From the NCBI GenBank assembly GCA_958510825.1, contig OY294046.1, positions 52,291,664 through 52,355,663 on the forward strand: DNA of 64,000 nt, written 5' to 3'. The DNA comes from Brachypterus glaber. Its lineage: Eukaryota > Arthropoda > Insecta > Coleoptera > Kateretidae. Below the pieces are notes generated by a model, which saw nothing but the letters and a program-made list of their open reading frames with translations, had not been told where the DNA came from and ran no database searches. Below are positions 23,154-35,236 of the stretch, in pieces (within the stretch, counting starts at the first letter, position 1; each line of letters begins with the position of its first letter). The translations under genes and the position numbers were made by a program.

Positions 23154-23650
23154 TTAAGGCGTACAAGTTTAGAAAACGAGCCGCTTGCGGCGAGTTTTCT
23201 AAAGTACTAGTGCGCTAAAAACGTGTTATGAAACGAGTGCTTTATACAATTTTTTCTATTTTGCTCTAAAATTTAAAAAAACTTACATTTTAATTGATGA
23301 CTGATTTAGGGATTTTTGTTTTGGATTGGCATTACAGTTTACACCATGTTTAAAATTCTAACAACAAATTATATTTTGATATATTTTATAGTCAACTCTT
23401 CTCTTTTTTACTGCAATTAACCAAGCCATAATTTTAACATGGTAAAAATAACCTAAACACAAAATTTTGTAGAAAGTTCAACTTTAAAGCGACATTGACA
23501 TTTGCACGGAAAACGCCAAGCGATAGGCCAGGTCTGTTGCCAACCCAAAAGAACCAAAAGTATAGACCTCTTATGGGCCTATAAGAACACGCAAAATGCG
23601 TGTGATTATGAGCTTATAAGAGTCGCAAAATAGAAAAAATTATATAAAAA
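23154..23650 (+). repeat. Dispersed repeat family A, copy 1
   Basis: Begins ACAAGTTTAGAAAACGAGCC and ends near GAGTCGCAAAATAG, with a CACGCAAAATGCGTG palindrome near 23591. Inverted copies are at 49440-49985 and 62750-63235, and a diverged one at 50985-51300. No ORF. Bases 23651-24684 are AT-rich with nothing recognised. Confidence 0.75.
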
Positions 23651-24684
23651 GTTTTTAAAATTAAACCCCTGCCGATAATTACGTCACGTATAACTAAAAA
23701 GTAGGAAACAAGACACTTATAAAAAATGAGATTTTTAGAAAAAAGGTTTTGGAATGATTTTTTGATTTTTGGCAATGTTTCCAAAACAATTCTTTTAAAA
23801 ATCTCGATTTTGTAAATTTGAATAAATATTTTATACTTTATAGTTATACGTAAGTAACACGTAATTATTAGAAGAGTTTTAACTTTAAAAAATTATTTTT
23901 TATATGATTTTATTTTCAAGTTTTTTAGTTATCTCTTAATAATATGTAAAGTAACCCTTATGGGGGTGAAACAGAGATTTTATGTAAAATTATTGTGACC
24001 GGATTAAAGCAGCAAAAACATTTTGCTACTTACATCCGTATTTTTAGTGGTATATCTTTGGAATCTGCACGTTTCTGAAAATATTGATACCACTTAAGTG
24101 ACTTTTTTTAAATTTAAAATTTTATTTTAATTTAGTTTAATTTTTTTTAATAGGTGGGCCAGAGATTTTTAATTAACTGTAGTGGACCACAGAAATGCTA
24201 CACCCATGTTACCATGGTACCATTTAAAAGTGCATGCACTAACTTTTTATACAAGTTAATCTTCATACGATAATAATAATAATAAAAGTCCAAACTTGGG
24301 TGATTTATATGGCGGATTTATTTTTTTTGTTTCACTTCCGGTTTTGCCAGAAGTTGCATAAATATGTTTTTTTAAATGTAACACCCTGTATTTTTCTACA
24401 TTTTTGAATTCAGCCGAAAATACTATGTATAAAAAACTGATTGTTTTAGGGGTGGTCATAAATAAAACTCACCCTTGAAGGGAAGTGAATTAACTAAATT
24501 TTTAAGGTTTGGATTACGCGTAATTTCCTTAAAATTTCTGTAACCGTCACTGTATGTAATAAAATTTCGGTTACTATAACAAAAAATTAGCCAGTTTTCA
24601 TTAGTGCTCTTTTTAGTTTTCATAACCGGCATGTATGAATAAAATTACCTTTACCATTACCGGAACCTTTACGGTGAAGAGGAA

Positions 24685-25975
24685 TGTAGAGTCCAACCAA
24701 TCCAGTATTCGGATTCAGAGACCCTAAAAACATATAGAAATGTTTGTCTCGTCTGGTGGACAAGACCTTTATTTTCTTATGCCTGTGTACAGAGGACCAC
24801 TAAAAAAAAAGGCACAGAAAAAAAGGATATCTTGAATCAAAGCAAAACGATCTTAAACCAAGGCCGCCATGGTTTTCGATATGTTCAACGTCATGACTGT
24901 CTTGGATCAAGTCCGCCGTGATCTTGGCATTTGAGGTCCTAGATTTAAGGACATTTCCTTGAATCAAAGCCACTTAAACCATTTATTTAAGATCATATTA
25001 TCTTAGACCAAGTATTTAATTATCTTGATTCAAGATCATATTATCTTTATCTAAGATCATATTATCTTACACCAAGTCTTGGTTTAAGATAATATAATAT
25101 TGAATGAAGAGAATTATAATCTTGATTTAAGATTATGATTCTCTTGATTCAAGATCACATTATCTTCAAGCAAGACTTGGAGTAAGATAAAGAACCCAGA
25201 GTCAGATTTCAGGGTTAATACAATGGTAAATATTTTGAAAAAATTTCCCACACGTGTATAATATTATTTCGCACGCCTATGAAATATGATACTTTCTTAC
25301 TCTGTTAATCGTGTGAAATTTGTTCATAGGTGGTCGTAGGAAAAAGCACTTGTTTTTGAAGAAAAACTTGTTGCAACGCCATTGCAAAATGGCGCTTAGG
25401 TATAAATTATTTAAAGCTACTACTAAGTGAATTTTTTAGGCCGGCAAACTCTTTACCGTAAGACAACAGGGGCTCTGAGTCCAGATAATAACTCTTGATT
25501 CTCTGTTACTATTTTAAATGTTATGCATTTAAGGATAAAATCCTTGACACAAGAATTTTTCTACCAAGAGAATAATTAAAGGAAATCAAAGTCACAGATA
25601 ATCTTAAACCGAGGATACATGATCTTAAAAGAAGATTATTACCTCGATTTAAGATAATATAAATCCAAGATAATTTATTACCTTCTGCCAAGATAACCTT
25701 TTTTTCTGTGTACCAGACGAGACAAACGTTTCTATACGTTTTTGGGTCACTGAAACTGAATGCGGGGTTGGTTTGGGTCGGTCAGATTCCATTTCTTTCC
25801 TAATCTTAAAAAAGTGATGAAAAGTGTTTTAACTTTCATTATTTATTTAAAGTTAGAAAGGAAATTCGATCTGACAGTCTCAAACCAACCCCGGATTCAG
25901 CGACCCCCAAATCGTATATAAATGTTTGTCACGTCTGGTGCACAAGACATTTTTTTTCGTGTGCCTGTGTTATTT
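24685..25975. repeat. Repeat with GACGAGACAAAC motif around a nested foldback
   Basis: ACATATAGAAATGTTTGTCTC at the left (24729) is inverted relative to GACGAGACAAACGTTTCTAT (25716), and a third copy lies near 25918. The same motif recurs at 34311 and 34806. The nested element occupies 24813-25710. Confidence 0.6.
24813..25710. mobile_element. Foldback element with near-palindromic arrays
   Basis: Ends are CACAGAAAAAAAGG and CCTTTTTTTCTGTG, each followed inward by a TATCTTG-type string. Inside, AAGATCATATTATCTT occurs at 24989, 25032 and 25053, with a one-base variant at 25151 and related AAGATAATATAA copies at 25086 and 25650. CTTGATTCAAGAT units separate them. No coding sequence is seen. 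Confidence 0.72.
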
Positions 25976-26455
25976 TAGGCTAGGTTTTGGGGTACCGGCA
26001 GGTTTTAAATTAAAAAACTTATTGTCTTTGAATTGTGACGTTTCGACAAAAATTTTCCCATGTTTTCTAACAAATTAAAAGTCAAATTTTTATTGGAACG
26101 TGACAAATTAAAGAAAAGGAGTTTTTTTTTTAATTTAATGCCTCCCGATACCCCAAAAAACCGAAACTAAATTTTTGATATATCACATCACATCATTTTT
26201 CTGTGTGTATTTGACAATAAAATAATTTCATTAACTTTTCACACCCTTTAAAATCTTGTCATTATAATAAAATTTATGGTGCGTGATATTTAAAATAAAC
26301 TTGAACGAATGACATTATAGTAAGACTCATCAAATACATCTCATAAATTTTTATGGTATAATTCGTTATAATTTAGACCCGCCACTGAATTTTTGGCGCA
26401 TCAGTGGGAGTTTAATATGGATATATTGCTTTTTTACAGGTGGTTTAAGTTTAAA

Positions 26456-26463
26456 TATATAAA
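26456..26463 (+). promoter_or_regulatory. TATA box of CPR gene 4
   Basis: TATATAAA about 58 bases upstream of the start codon. The initiator is less clear: TCATTG at 26482 or GCAGTTC near 26494. Bases 25976-26450 hold no gene. Confidence 0.65.
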
Positions 26464-26513
26464 GCAGATCTGTAATTTTATTTCATTGTAGTTGCAGTTC
26501 CTGACTTAGCAAA

Positions 26514-29500
26514 ATGTTTAAACTGGTAAGAAAGTTATATCTTATTACCTACTTAACAATTTAGGTATAAAGTTTCAGAATCTAGTGTACACAGTTTATT
26601 GCTATAAAAAAGCTATAACTTTTAAACTTTTTGGAAAATCATATTAAAAATAAAATTTAACTACGAGTTCGCAGTTCTTTCACAGGATTTTGGGGTATAT
26701 TTTTGCAACGTTGTTTGGAAATTTCTGATTTTTTTTGTGTAGTTCTACATCCAAGTTTATCCTATTGCCATTTTTTTTTCTTGATCGGGCCCCATACTCG
26801 GGCCCCAGCTACCAAAACATCATACCTTGTTAGAAAAGCCGAAATTTTTTAATTCTTGTATAACATTGTTATTTTAAAATATATTGATTTAAAACTAGGG
26901 AAATAGGGCTTTTGTGACAAGGTATGATGTTTTGGTAGCTGGGGGCCGAGTTTGGGGCTAGATCAAAAAATTTTTTTAGCAATATGGATAATTTGGATGT
27001 AGGAACGTACAAAAAAAATTAGGCGATTGAAAAATCTGTTGCAAAAAAAAACGTGTAAAAGAACCGCGATATTACAGTTAAGTACTTATGTATCTGTTTT
27101 TGTATCGTTTTCTTTTTGTTTAATTGAAATGCCTATTGTATCTTTTTTGTGTAATATTCAGTGATCGGACTTTGGATTTTTTAACAGGTTTCTCTTAAGG
27201 AAAACAAAGAATAATTTCATAAAAAATTAAAAGTAACAAAAATACATTATTATTGTTATGTAATTCTTGTTTTGTTTTATTTTAAATTCATTTAATTTTG
27301 TTCTTTTGTATGTTGCATGCATGTTTGTTGCATGTTTGTTTAACCTCGTACTATTCTACTTAATTAAGCATCCCCTAAGTCCAGGACTTGTGTGGGCTAG
27401 TAGTAGAGGGAACCACCGGCTTATACTGACTTTTGAACCAGTTTCTAGGGAGTGTCCGTTTCACTTATCGCCGTCGCCAAATTTCAATTATTAATTAACT
27501 GAAAAAGGCAAATCGGCGCCAGTGAGAATCGAACTCACGATAGTAGACTTGCTATGCATACGCGCTAGCCACTACGCTATGCCTCCCATTGAATATGTTT
27601 GCATTATTTTAAATATTCCCTTGAAATCAAACTCAGTTAAATACATACAGTCAAATAAAATAAAAAGTAAAACAAAAAACAGTCTACACATAAATATACT
27701 TTTTCCTTTTTTTAGGATAAGCGAACAAATTCCATTATTCTGTGTTGTTCCTAGGTTGTAAAACATAAAATAGAAATTAATCCACTTATTACAATGTAAT
27801 AAATTTACCTTTTTAAGTGTAACTATTTTTTAACTAAAGCAACTGTTTGTTTTTTTTCAATATATTACTTTCATGCGTTAGTAAAAAAAAATTATTGCTT
27901 TTTAACGTTGTATATAGAAACAAAAAAATTCCGTAAGAAATATCTGTCTATCTCTCTAAATGGGAAATTTATGACTACAATAACTCAATTGAGTTCTTAA
28001 GAACGCTAAGGACTTAAAATTTGGACCATAGGTTCCTTATCCAAAGTTTTAGATTAAGATTTTTTTTTGATATTAACGGGGTAAAACTATTTTTTTTTTA
28101 TTTTTTTTTTTTAGTTTTTTGAATAAATAAATGCTTAAAACAAAAATATGAAAAAACAATATTTTTTGTTATAATGAACCTATAAAACATGTAGTGAGTA
28201 CCTAAAGCGCCACCCGCATAACTAGCGTAAAACATTACAGTGCCGTAATTGGCTTGCATAGTCTGTGGATGGCGGCTAACTTACTATGCTGCAAATACGA
28301 ATTAGACCGAAATTACGCGAATGGCACCCGGCTTGATTTAATCTACGCCTTTTGCCAGGCTCGAGCGCGCTCTTGCAAATTCTTTTCTCGGCAGCAGTTT
28401 TTTTTTCTAACGCCAGGTTTCCTTAATGCGAACCTGTTAAAAAATCCAAAGACCGATCACTGGTAATATTTAACATTTTTAATGTTATTTTTAGTATTTT
28501 TAATCACTTTAAAAAATTATTATTAAAACCTATGAACACTATTATATCTTTTTTTTTCTAGTTAATGATCGATGGGATTAACAAATATCAGATTATCTGC
28601 TAAAAATTATTGATATATGTACAGTTTTTTTTTCTTTCGATTTTTAGGTTGTTTCTTTTGCCACTGTTGCCATTGTTTTGGTAGAAGCAGCTTATGTCTA
28701 CCAGCCTTACCAACAACAAGTATACCAGCCTTACCAAACTTACCAACCTAAACGTTACACGCCAACTGTAAGCATTCAACCAGTTGTTCGTCAGTACCAA
28801 CCTGTAGTACCTCAGTACCAACCAGTAGTACCTCAGTACCAACAGGTAGTACCCCAAACTTACTCAAATGGACCTCAAATCCCTATTTTACGTCAAGATC
28901 AAGATGTTTCACCAGATGGAAGCTATCATTACGCGTAAGTACCTACTACTGCTTTACTACATAAAATAGCAAGCATTAAACTGCCCGGCTAAGACAAGTT
29001 GTCCTATCTGCAAATTAGATGTTTTGAGATATAGCCAGTTTTATTATTTTTGTTTTCACTTTTTGAAAACATTTTTAATTAATTTGGCGTTGGATTCTGC
29101 TTTATTTTAAATCAAAAATACGTGATACCCTTTGAAAAAAAATATTATTTTTTAGAGAAAAATAAATTGTCATACTAAATGCATTTATTCTATCTGAGAA
29201 AGTCCAAACGAAATGATCTAAAAAGTCCAATCAAAGTACTAAGTTAGTTCTGGTCCTGGCTTATTCGTCTAGCAAAGACTAGTTGGGACAATTTTATTTA
29301 GAAAACATTAAAAATTTTCCACTTAGGACAAACATCTTAGGCTAGTTTTTAGAATTTGGGTTTTAGATAGGACATTTCTTTTTAGTAGGCACATGGGGGC
29401 TAGTGTAAACCAATAGAATGGTGTGCTTTACTCAAAAAGTGAATTTTTGCAGATAGGACAACTTTTCTTAGTTGGGTAGTATACAGTTTATTTTGTTAAA

Positions 29501-29893
29501 TTTTTTACTGCTCTAATTTTAAAAATTTTGTAGAAAGGACTTTGGTATTTTCTTTTCTATAGAAATTGTTATTTTTATGTAATTAAAATGAATGTATTTT
29601 TTAGTTATGAAACAGCCAATGGTATCGCAGCTCAAGAAACTGGCTCCGTCAAAGCTGTAGGACAAGACTTGGCCCAAGTAGCCCAAGGTTCTTACTCTTA
29701 CACCTCCCCCGAAGGAGAACAAGTCCAAGTTACCTACGTAGCCGATGAAAATGGATACCATGCAGCTGGTTCCCACATTCCAACCCCTCCACCAGTTCCT
29801 GCTGCCATTCAAAGATCTTTGGACTGGATTGCCGCCCACCCTCAACAGCAAGACAACAGTGGACAATACAGATATTACAACAGAAAATACTAG
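26514..29893 (+). CDS. RR-1 cuticular protein gene 4 with YQP repeat linker
   Basis: Exons 26514-26525, 28648-28934 and 29605-29893 give 195 aa. The signal peptide is about residues 1-18 ([18 protein letters not shown]). The linker, to about residue 85, is rich in Tyr, Gln, Pro and Val, with YQPYQ units and three QYQ(P/Q)VVPQ-type repeats. [16 protein letters not shown] bridges to exon 3, which has YTSPEGE and [12 protein letters not shown], so the usual Phe and Gln-Pro of the domain's end are changed to Tyr and His-Ala. It ends YYNRKY. Intron 1 (2122 bases) contains a SINE. AATAAA lies at 29934-29939. Tyr- and Gln-rich repeats could offer cross-linking sites in cuticle; this is inference. 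Confidence 0.93.
27331..27590 (-). mobile_element. tRNA-derived SINE, copy 2
   Basis: Nearly identical to 17221-17480, with A box at about 27568-27579 and B box at 27525-27533 on the minus strand. It sits in intron 1 of CPR gene 4, antisense to it. Two ORFs crossing it are not genes. Confidence 0.86.
28195..28460. other. GC-richer patch in intron 1 of CPR gene 4
   Basis: This patch stands out from its AT-rich surroundings. CAGTGCCGTAATTGGCTTGC and GGATGGCGGCTAAC resemble the hairpin MITE at 62870-63018. It is probably a diverged or broken copy of that family. The 70-codon ORF here has no recognised domain. Confidence 0.45.
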
Positions 29894-30227
29894 ACATTTG
29901 AATATTGATTATATTGAAAAAAAGCAAATTCATAATAAAAAAATATGTTATGATATATTTTGTTGGTATTACTTATTATACATAATATTATGTTACTTGG
30001 TTGACATTAAATTAAAAGAAGTAATGGTTATAAGTCCAAACAAAACTACAGTACAATCTCTTTAATCCGGACGCCTTGTAATCTTGACAACCTTTAATCA
30101 GGAAGGTTTGAATATTTATTATATTGTAAAAAGGCAAATTCATAATAAAAAAATAAAAAAAATATGTTATGATCGAAAACAACATGGGCATGTCCATGCA
30201 TCAAGAAAAAACAACATCAAGGAAAAA
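29894..30227. repeat. Duplicated 3' UTR of CPR gene 4
   Basis: The segment after the stop codon (about 29893-29965, TTGAATATTGATTATATTG and CAAATTCATAATAAAA) is repeated at 30105-30176. The second copy therefore carries another AATAAA set. No coding sequence. Confidence 0.7.
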
Positions 30228-32109
30228 TGAAAAGAAAATATATGTGGCTTGGTTCTAAAAGAGCCAATGTCAAAAATTTTGAAAGGATACACTAAGCCGT
30301 TTTGGAGTTTAACAGAAATGTTTATTGAAAGCACACGTCGGCCCTTGTTGCTTTAAGTCTACATTTATCTCACAAGCACTGACATTGGCTTTTTAACCAA
30401 CAAACAAAAGTCCAAAAAAAGAGGAGGTTATCAACTCGACGTGTGACTTTGTTTTTTTTTTGTTTTTTTGGTTCCGCATAACTTTGGAACGGATGAACAG
30501 AATTTTATGAAACCTTTTGCAACTTAAAGAGGACATTCATGAGGTGGTCTCGTTTTAATTTGACACTCGGATAATGCTGGGTAATGGAGCTCTCTACAAC
30601 TAGAATTTTGAAACAAAAGACGTCTCCCCTATCTCTATCTCATTTGTGCTACACTTTCCAGCCAACCAAATAAATACTGTATTTGTTTTTCATACAGTAT
30701 TTATTTGGTTTGCCGAAAAGTGTAGCACTGAGCGGTACGAACGAACATAGCTAATGTGAATCTGTAGAATAAGATAATTCTACTAAAATTTAGATGGCGC
30801 CAGTAATTTCTTTAATAAAAATAATATAGTTACACTTTTCGCCCGGCCAAGTAAATATTGTATTTGTTCAACAAAGAACAAATACAGAATTTGTTTGGTT
30901 GGGTGGAAGTGGGAGGGTATGTATGTCTTCTATCCTTTTTGGGTAGAACTTTTATCCCTGTCTAATTTAACGGAAGAAATCGCCATTAGATAAGTCTAAT
31001 CGTTTTAAAGTAATTTCACTTAAAACCGACCTTATTTGGTTCTAATACCAACCAAATTTTTAGAAAATGATCGTATAACTCGGATAAGCCGGATAACTTG
31101 ATTAAGGGGTCACTCAAATATTACGGCAGGCTAAAAATCTTTTAAATGCCGCTAAACTTTATTCTGTGAACCTGTAATATTAAAATACCAAGAGAAAATT
31201 GTTAAATTTATGATTATACCATAAGGCGTTATTTGATTATTACTAAACGCTTAAAGCTTAACAAAGATTTTCTTTAGTATTTCGTTTAAAATAAGGTTGG
31301 TTGGACTCTTGGGCGCTGAAATAAAAATACTACTAAATTTATTTTTTAGTTATTTATCTTTAAGATGATGACGTCACAAAGCACTATTATTAGCAGCTTG
31401 GCGAAATGGAAGGACAACTATAATTTAGCTTAGATGACGTTACAAATGTATAAGTTCTGTGTCTCTAAAAAGTAAAAAATAAAAATTTTTCGCAAAAAAA
31501 AATGAACCGACCTCTGTCTCTAAAAAGTAAAAATTAAAAACAAGTAGGTGCCAATTTCACAGCAAACGATTTAACAACAAATATATTTGTTAGTGTCCAA
31601 TTTAGGGAGTGGTGAAATTGGCATCGGCTTATTTTTTACTTTTTAGAGACAGGCGTTGTAAGTACTTCATAAGTAACAAATTTAAAAAAATGGAATGAAT
31701 AAAAAACAGATTACACAGTAAAATTTTATTCTAATTATTTTGGACTTATCTTAATAAACGAGTTAAAACATGCAGAAAGACAGATGAAAAAAAAACTGGA
31801 TCTTCTTTGAAAAAAAATAATAAATCAAGCCCTAAAAATATGTAATGCCATGCATATGTATATTCTTCACAGATAAAAAAATTTTCATCGCAGGCCTGAA
31901 TTATTAGTTTAACTTGTCTATATTAGGACAAAAAAAAATTAAAGCTTTTTTTATAGAACATATGAAAACTTATACGTTGTAAGCACAAATGAAGTAATTC
32001 AACAGTACTAGTAACAAATTTAAAAAAATTGGAATGAATAAAAAAAAGATTACATAGTAAAATTTTATTATAATTAATTATTTACATTTGTATTGGCAGT
32101 CATTATAAT

Positions 32110-33515
32110 CTAGAATCTGTTCAAAGGGGCGACGAATCTTTGTTGGAAAGGTTGTTTCACTACAACAACTTGTTGTCTAATTTGGGGTTGAACTTGTCTG
32201 TATTGGGGTTGAACTTGTGTGTATACAGTCTCTTGTGGTTGTGGGTGGGCTGCGATGTATTCCAAAGCTCTTAAAATACCAGCTGGGATTGGTGGTGGGG
32301 TTGGGATGTGGGTTCCAGTGGGTTGGAAACCATTTTCATCAGCTACGTATTGGATTTGGACTTGTTCACCTTCGGGGGAGGTGTAAGAGTATGATCCTTG
32401 GGCGCTTTTGGAAGATTGTTCTGGACCTAAAGCTTTTACTGAAGCTTGTTCTTGAGCGGCGATGCCGTTTTCGGTTTCATAACTAAAAAAAACATATATA
32501 ATATTAAATAATAGTAATTTATCAAATAAGAAGATGAATCTTTTTAGGACGAAATGTAAATTAAGACATTTAGCTCGACAAGTAAAAAAGCAAGGCTAAA
32601 ATATTAGGTTTCATGTCGCTTTTAAACAGAACTGAATAAAAAAATATTTACTTTTATTTTCATTTTTTTATAAATATGAAATAAAATAAAATTTTAATTT
32701 TGGGAAGTTAAATTATAATTAAATTGCTTTAATATGTCTATGCATTTTTGTAAATTTCTCTCATGCAAATCCTAACCTTGTAAAAACTCTGCTCCGCAGT
32801 CATTACATTTTCGAAATTCGGATTAGCATTCGTAAAATTTGTCTAAACTCTTTACAAATACTTACGCGTATTGGTAACTTCCTTCTGGAGAAATGTCTTG
32901 TTCTTGACGTAAGATTTGGGGTTGTACTGGGAGGTTGCGTGGGTTGGATACTTGGTGGTGATGGACTGGAACTTGGTGGATTGGTACGTGTCTCACTTGA
33001 GATAATGGAGTTGCCAAACTGTGGGATGGTTTGAAAAGATGGGACACATCTGCGAAGGCAGTAGCCAAAAGGGCGAAGGAAACAACCTAAAAACAATAAG
33101 AAAATAGATATTTTTTTTTTGATAATTTTTTTAATACGTCCATGAAAAACTCTAAATTTGTGATCTTATAATGTTTAAATAAATGTAATTTTATAGTGAC
33201 TAGGACAGTAATGTTTGTCCTTTGTTTTTGAAAACTTGTCTTATGGAACTTTAGTGATATGCAAGTCTATAGATTAATCAATCGAATCTCTAGTTTTAAT
33301 TTTTAGGGCATTCCATTGGTCAATCTTGTTTTGCTACACACTTCCATACGCTTAAAATTTTTCCCGAAAACGGCTTAGATATCACTGAATTATTTAGTAA
33401 ACTATTATTAAGTAATTATCAGATCACTATTTTAGTACTTATGTAAAAACATTTTTTCACTATTAAATTTTAGTATTATACACCAGAAGAATTAAAAACC
33501 CACCAATTTCATCAT
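32110..33515 (-). CDS. RR-1 cuticular protein gene 5, inverted copy
   Basis: Exons on the minus strand are 33515-33504, 33086-32866 and 32482-32110, with introns of 417 and 383 bases, giving 201 aa. Residues 1-16 ([16 protein letters not shown]) are the signal peptide. The linker is rich in His, Val, Pro and Gln ([10 protein letters not shown]). [16 protein letters not shown] leads into exon 3, with YTSPEGE and [12 protein letters not shown] in an RR-1 domain at about residues 73-138. A long tail has VQPQYRQ repeats and ends LNRF. It differs from the inverted twin at 39093 by two residues in the tail (ETV for ESV, QIRQ for QFRQ). The AATAAA signal is at 32069-32064. Expected secreted chitin-binding cuticle protein. 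Confidence 0.94.
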
Positions 33516-33572
33516 TGTACTGACTGTGTGTGTACTTTTTGAACACAATATTGAATATTTGAAGATGATATC

Positions 33573-33580
33573 CTTTTATA
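33573..33580 (-). promoter_or_regulatory. TATA box of CPR gene 5
   Basis: TATAAAAG on the minus strand, 58 bases upstream of the start codon and matched exactly in the inverted twin at 39028-39035. Confidence 0.72.
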
Positions 33581-33976
33581 GTAATAATTTTACGCTTGGT
33601 TATTAATTATTCGTATAAAAATCATAAGCGTAGAAATATTTTAAATTTCTATTTAAGAAATTTTAAATAAGATGGACAAAATCAAATTTTGCTCAAAAGT
33701 TATTAGATTAAACCTTCCTGATAGCACAAAGCTACCAAGAAAGTTCTGGGAAGGAATTCTTAGATTATTCTAAGAATATTCTTAAAACAAAGTGTTATAA
33801 TGGAGCTCACTCCTAAATGTGCAGGTACTATACATTTTATAGGTGTAACTGTTGTATTTAAAAGATAAAAATTTATTAACAATTGTTATTTTTATACGCT
33901 TTTTATTTTATTACATTATTTCAATAAATATTACACATTATTATACTCTTCACAGCTCTAGCTCTAGAATAGTCTT

Positions 33977-34133
<157 letters not shown>

Positions 34134-34310
34134 ATAATATTTTTTCAGTTTCAGAGATCCTTAAATATCCCAATTCTAGTCAAAAATGTACCCAAACAAA
34201 AATGTCTTTCTGTCTATGGCATATTTTTTAAACAGGGTGTTCTATCAATATAAAAATTTCAAGAAAAATCAAGTTCTATGCCAGGAAAAACTTGGATTAT
34301 ATTTTAGGGT

Positions 34311-34700
34311 CTTGTCCACCAGACGAGACAAACATTTCTAGACTCGATCAGATAGAATTTCGTTTCTAAGGGAACGTTCAAGTATTACGTAAAGCAAATT
34401 TTGATCATTTTGGACCCCCACGTAACACTCCAAAATGACTCCCCCCAGGAGCGTTACGTAATACTTGAACGTTCCCTTACCTCAAAAAAGTAATCAAAGT
34501 TGAAATACTTTTCATCACTTTTTTGAGTTATAAAAAAGAAATGAAAGTTAAAACACATTTTATCACTTTTTTGAGTTAAGGAACGGTATGCGATCTGACC
34601 GAGTCAAGTAGTGTTGCCGCTTAAGGCCTATCGTCTCTCTATCGTTTATTTATCGTTGAACAGAACGATAGAAAGATGTGTAAAAATATCTTATCGTATT
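34311..34700 (+). repeat. Direct repeat, first copy
   Basis: Matches 34806-35215 from GGTCTTGTCCACCAGACGAG to GATGTGTAAAAAT. It includes a MITE with perfect 24-base inverted ends (AGGGAACGTTCAAGTATTAC..., 34369-34477). The shared AAGTAATGAAAGTTAAAACA-type tract also occurs near 25810. Confidence 0.82.
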
Positions 34701-34805
34701 TAACTACAAAGAGAGGCCTCTAGACCGGAACGAGGTTATATTTTAGTTCTGCAGGGAATAAAATAAACAAGTCTGAAAATTGTTGAGAAAAAAAGACAAA
34801 AAAAA

Positions 34806-35236
34806 AGGTCTTGTCCACCAGACGAGACAAACAATTTCGTTCCTAAGGGAACGTTCAAGTATTACGTAACGCAAATTTTGATCATTTTGGACCCCCACCC
34901 CCTCCCCTGTAACGCTATTTTCCTATACCATTAACATGGGCGTAATACTCCAAAATGACCAACCCCCCCCAGGAGCGTTACGTAATACTTGAACGTTCCC
35001 TAACCTCAAAAAAGTAATAAAAGTTGAAATACTTTTCATCAATTTTTTGAGTTATAAAAAAGTAATGAAAGTTAAAACACATTTTATCACTTTTTTGAGT
35101 TAAGGAAGTTAAGGTATGCGATCTGACCGAGTCAAGTAGTGTTGCCGCTTAAGGCCTATCGTCTCTCTATCGTTTATTTATAGTTGAACAGAACGATAGC
35201 GAGATGTGTAAAAATTGTTGTTGTTGTTGTTGTTGT
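34806..35236 (+). repeat. Direct repeat, second copy, with GTT microsatellite
   Basis: Second copy of 34311-34700. Its MITE (34846-35001) is 47 bases longer, keeping a middle part missing from the first. It ends in a GTT run at 35214-35236. Confidence 0.82.

Larger units (their letters stand above)
30228..33800 (-). repeat. Inverted duplication, left arm
   Basis: Reverse complement of 38815-42125, covering the whole CPR gene 5, its promoter and both flanks. It holds about 410 bases (roughly 30580-30985) absent from the other arm, with two hairpins built on ACCAAATAAATACTGTATTT (30650-30728) and GTAAATATTGTATTTGTTC (30850-30900). It lacks the LINE tail found in the right arm. Confidence 0.9.

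Noticed and set aside
24950..25200. CRISPR-like array of short spaced repeats
   Set aside because: Repeats are 16 bases with irregular spacing inside a eukaryotic foldback element; no cas genes and no bacterial sequence are present.
32217..32486. Plus-strand 89-codon ORF
   Set aside because: Antisense to exon 3 of the minus-strand CPR gene 5; the same shadow appears opposite gene 6.
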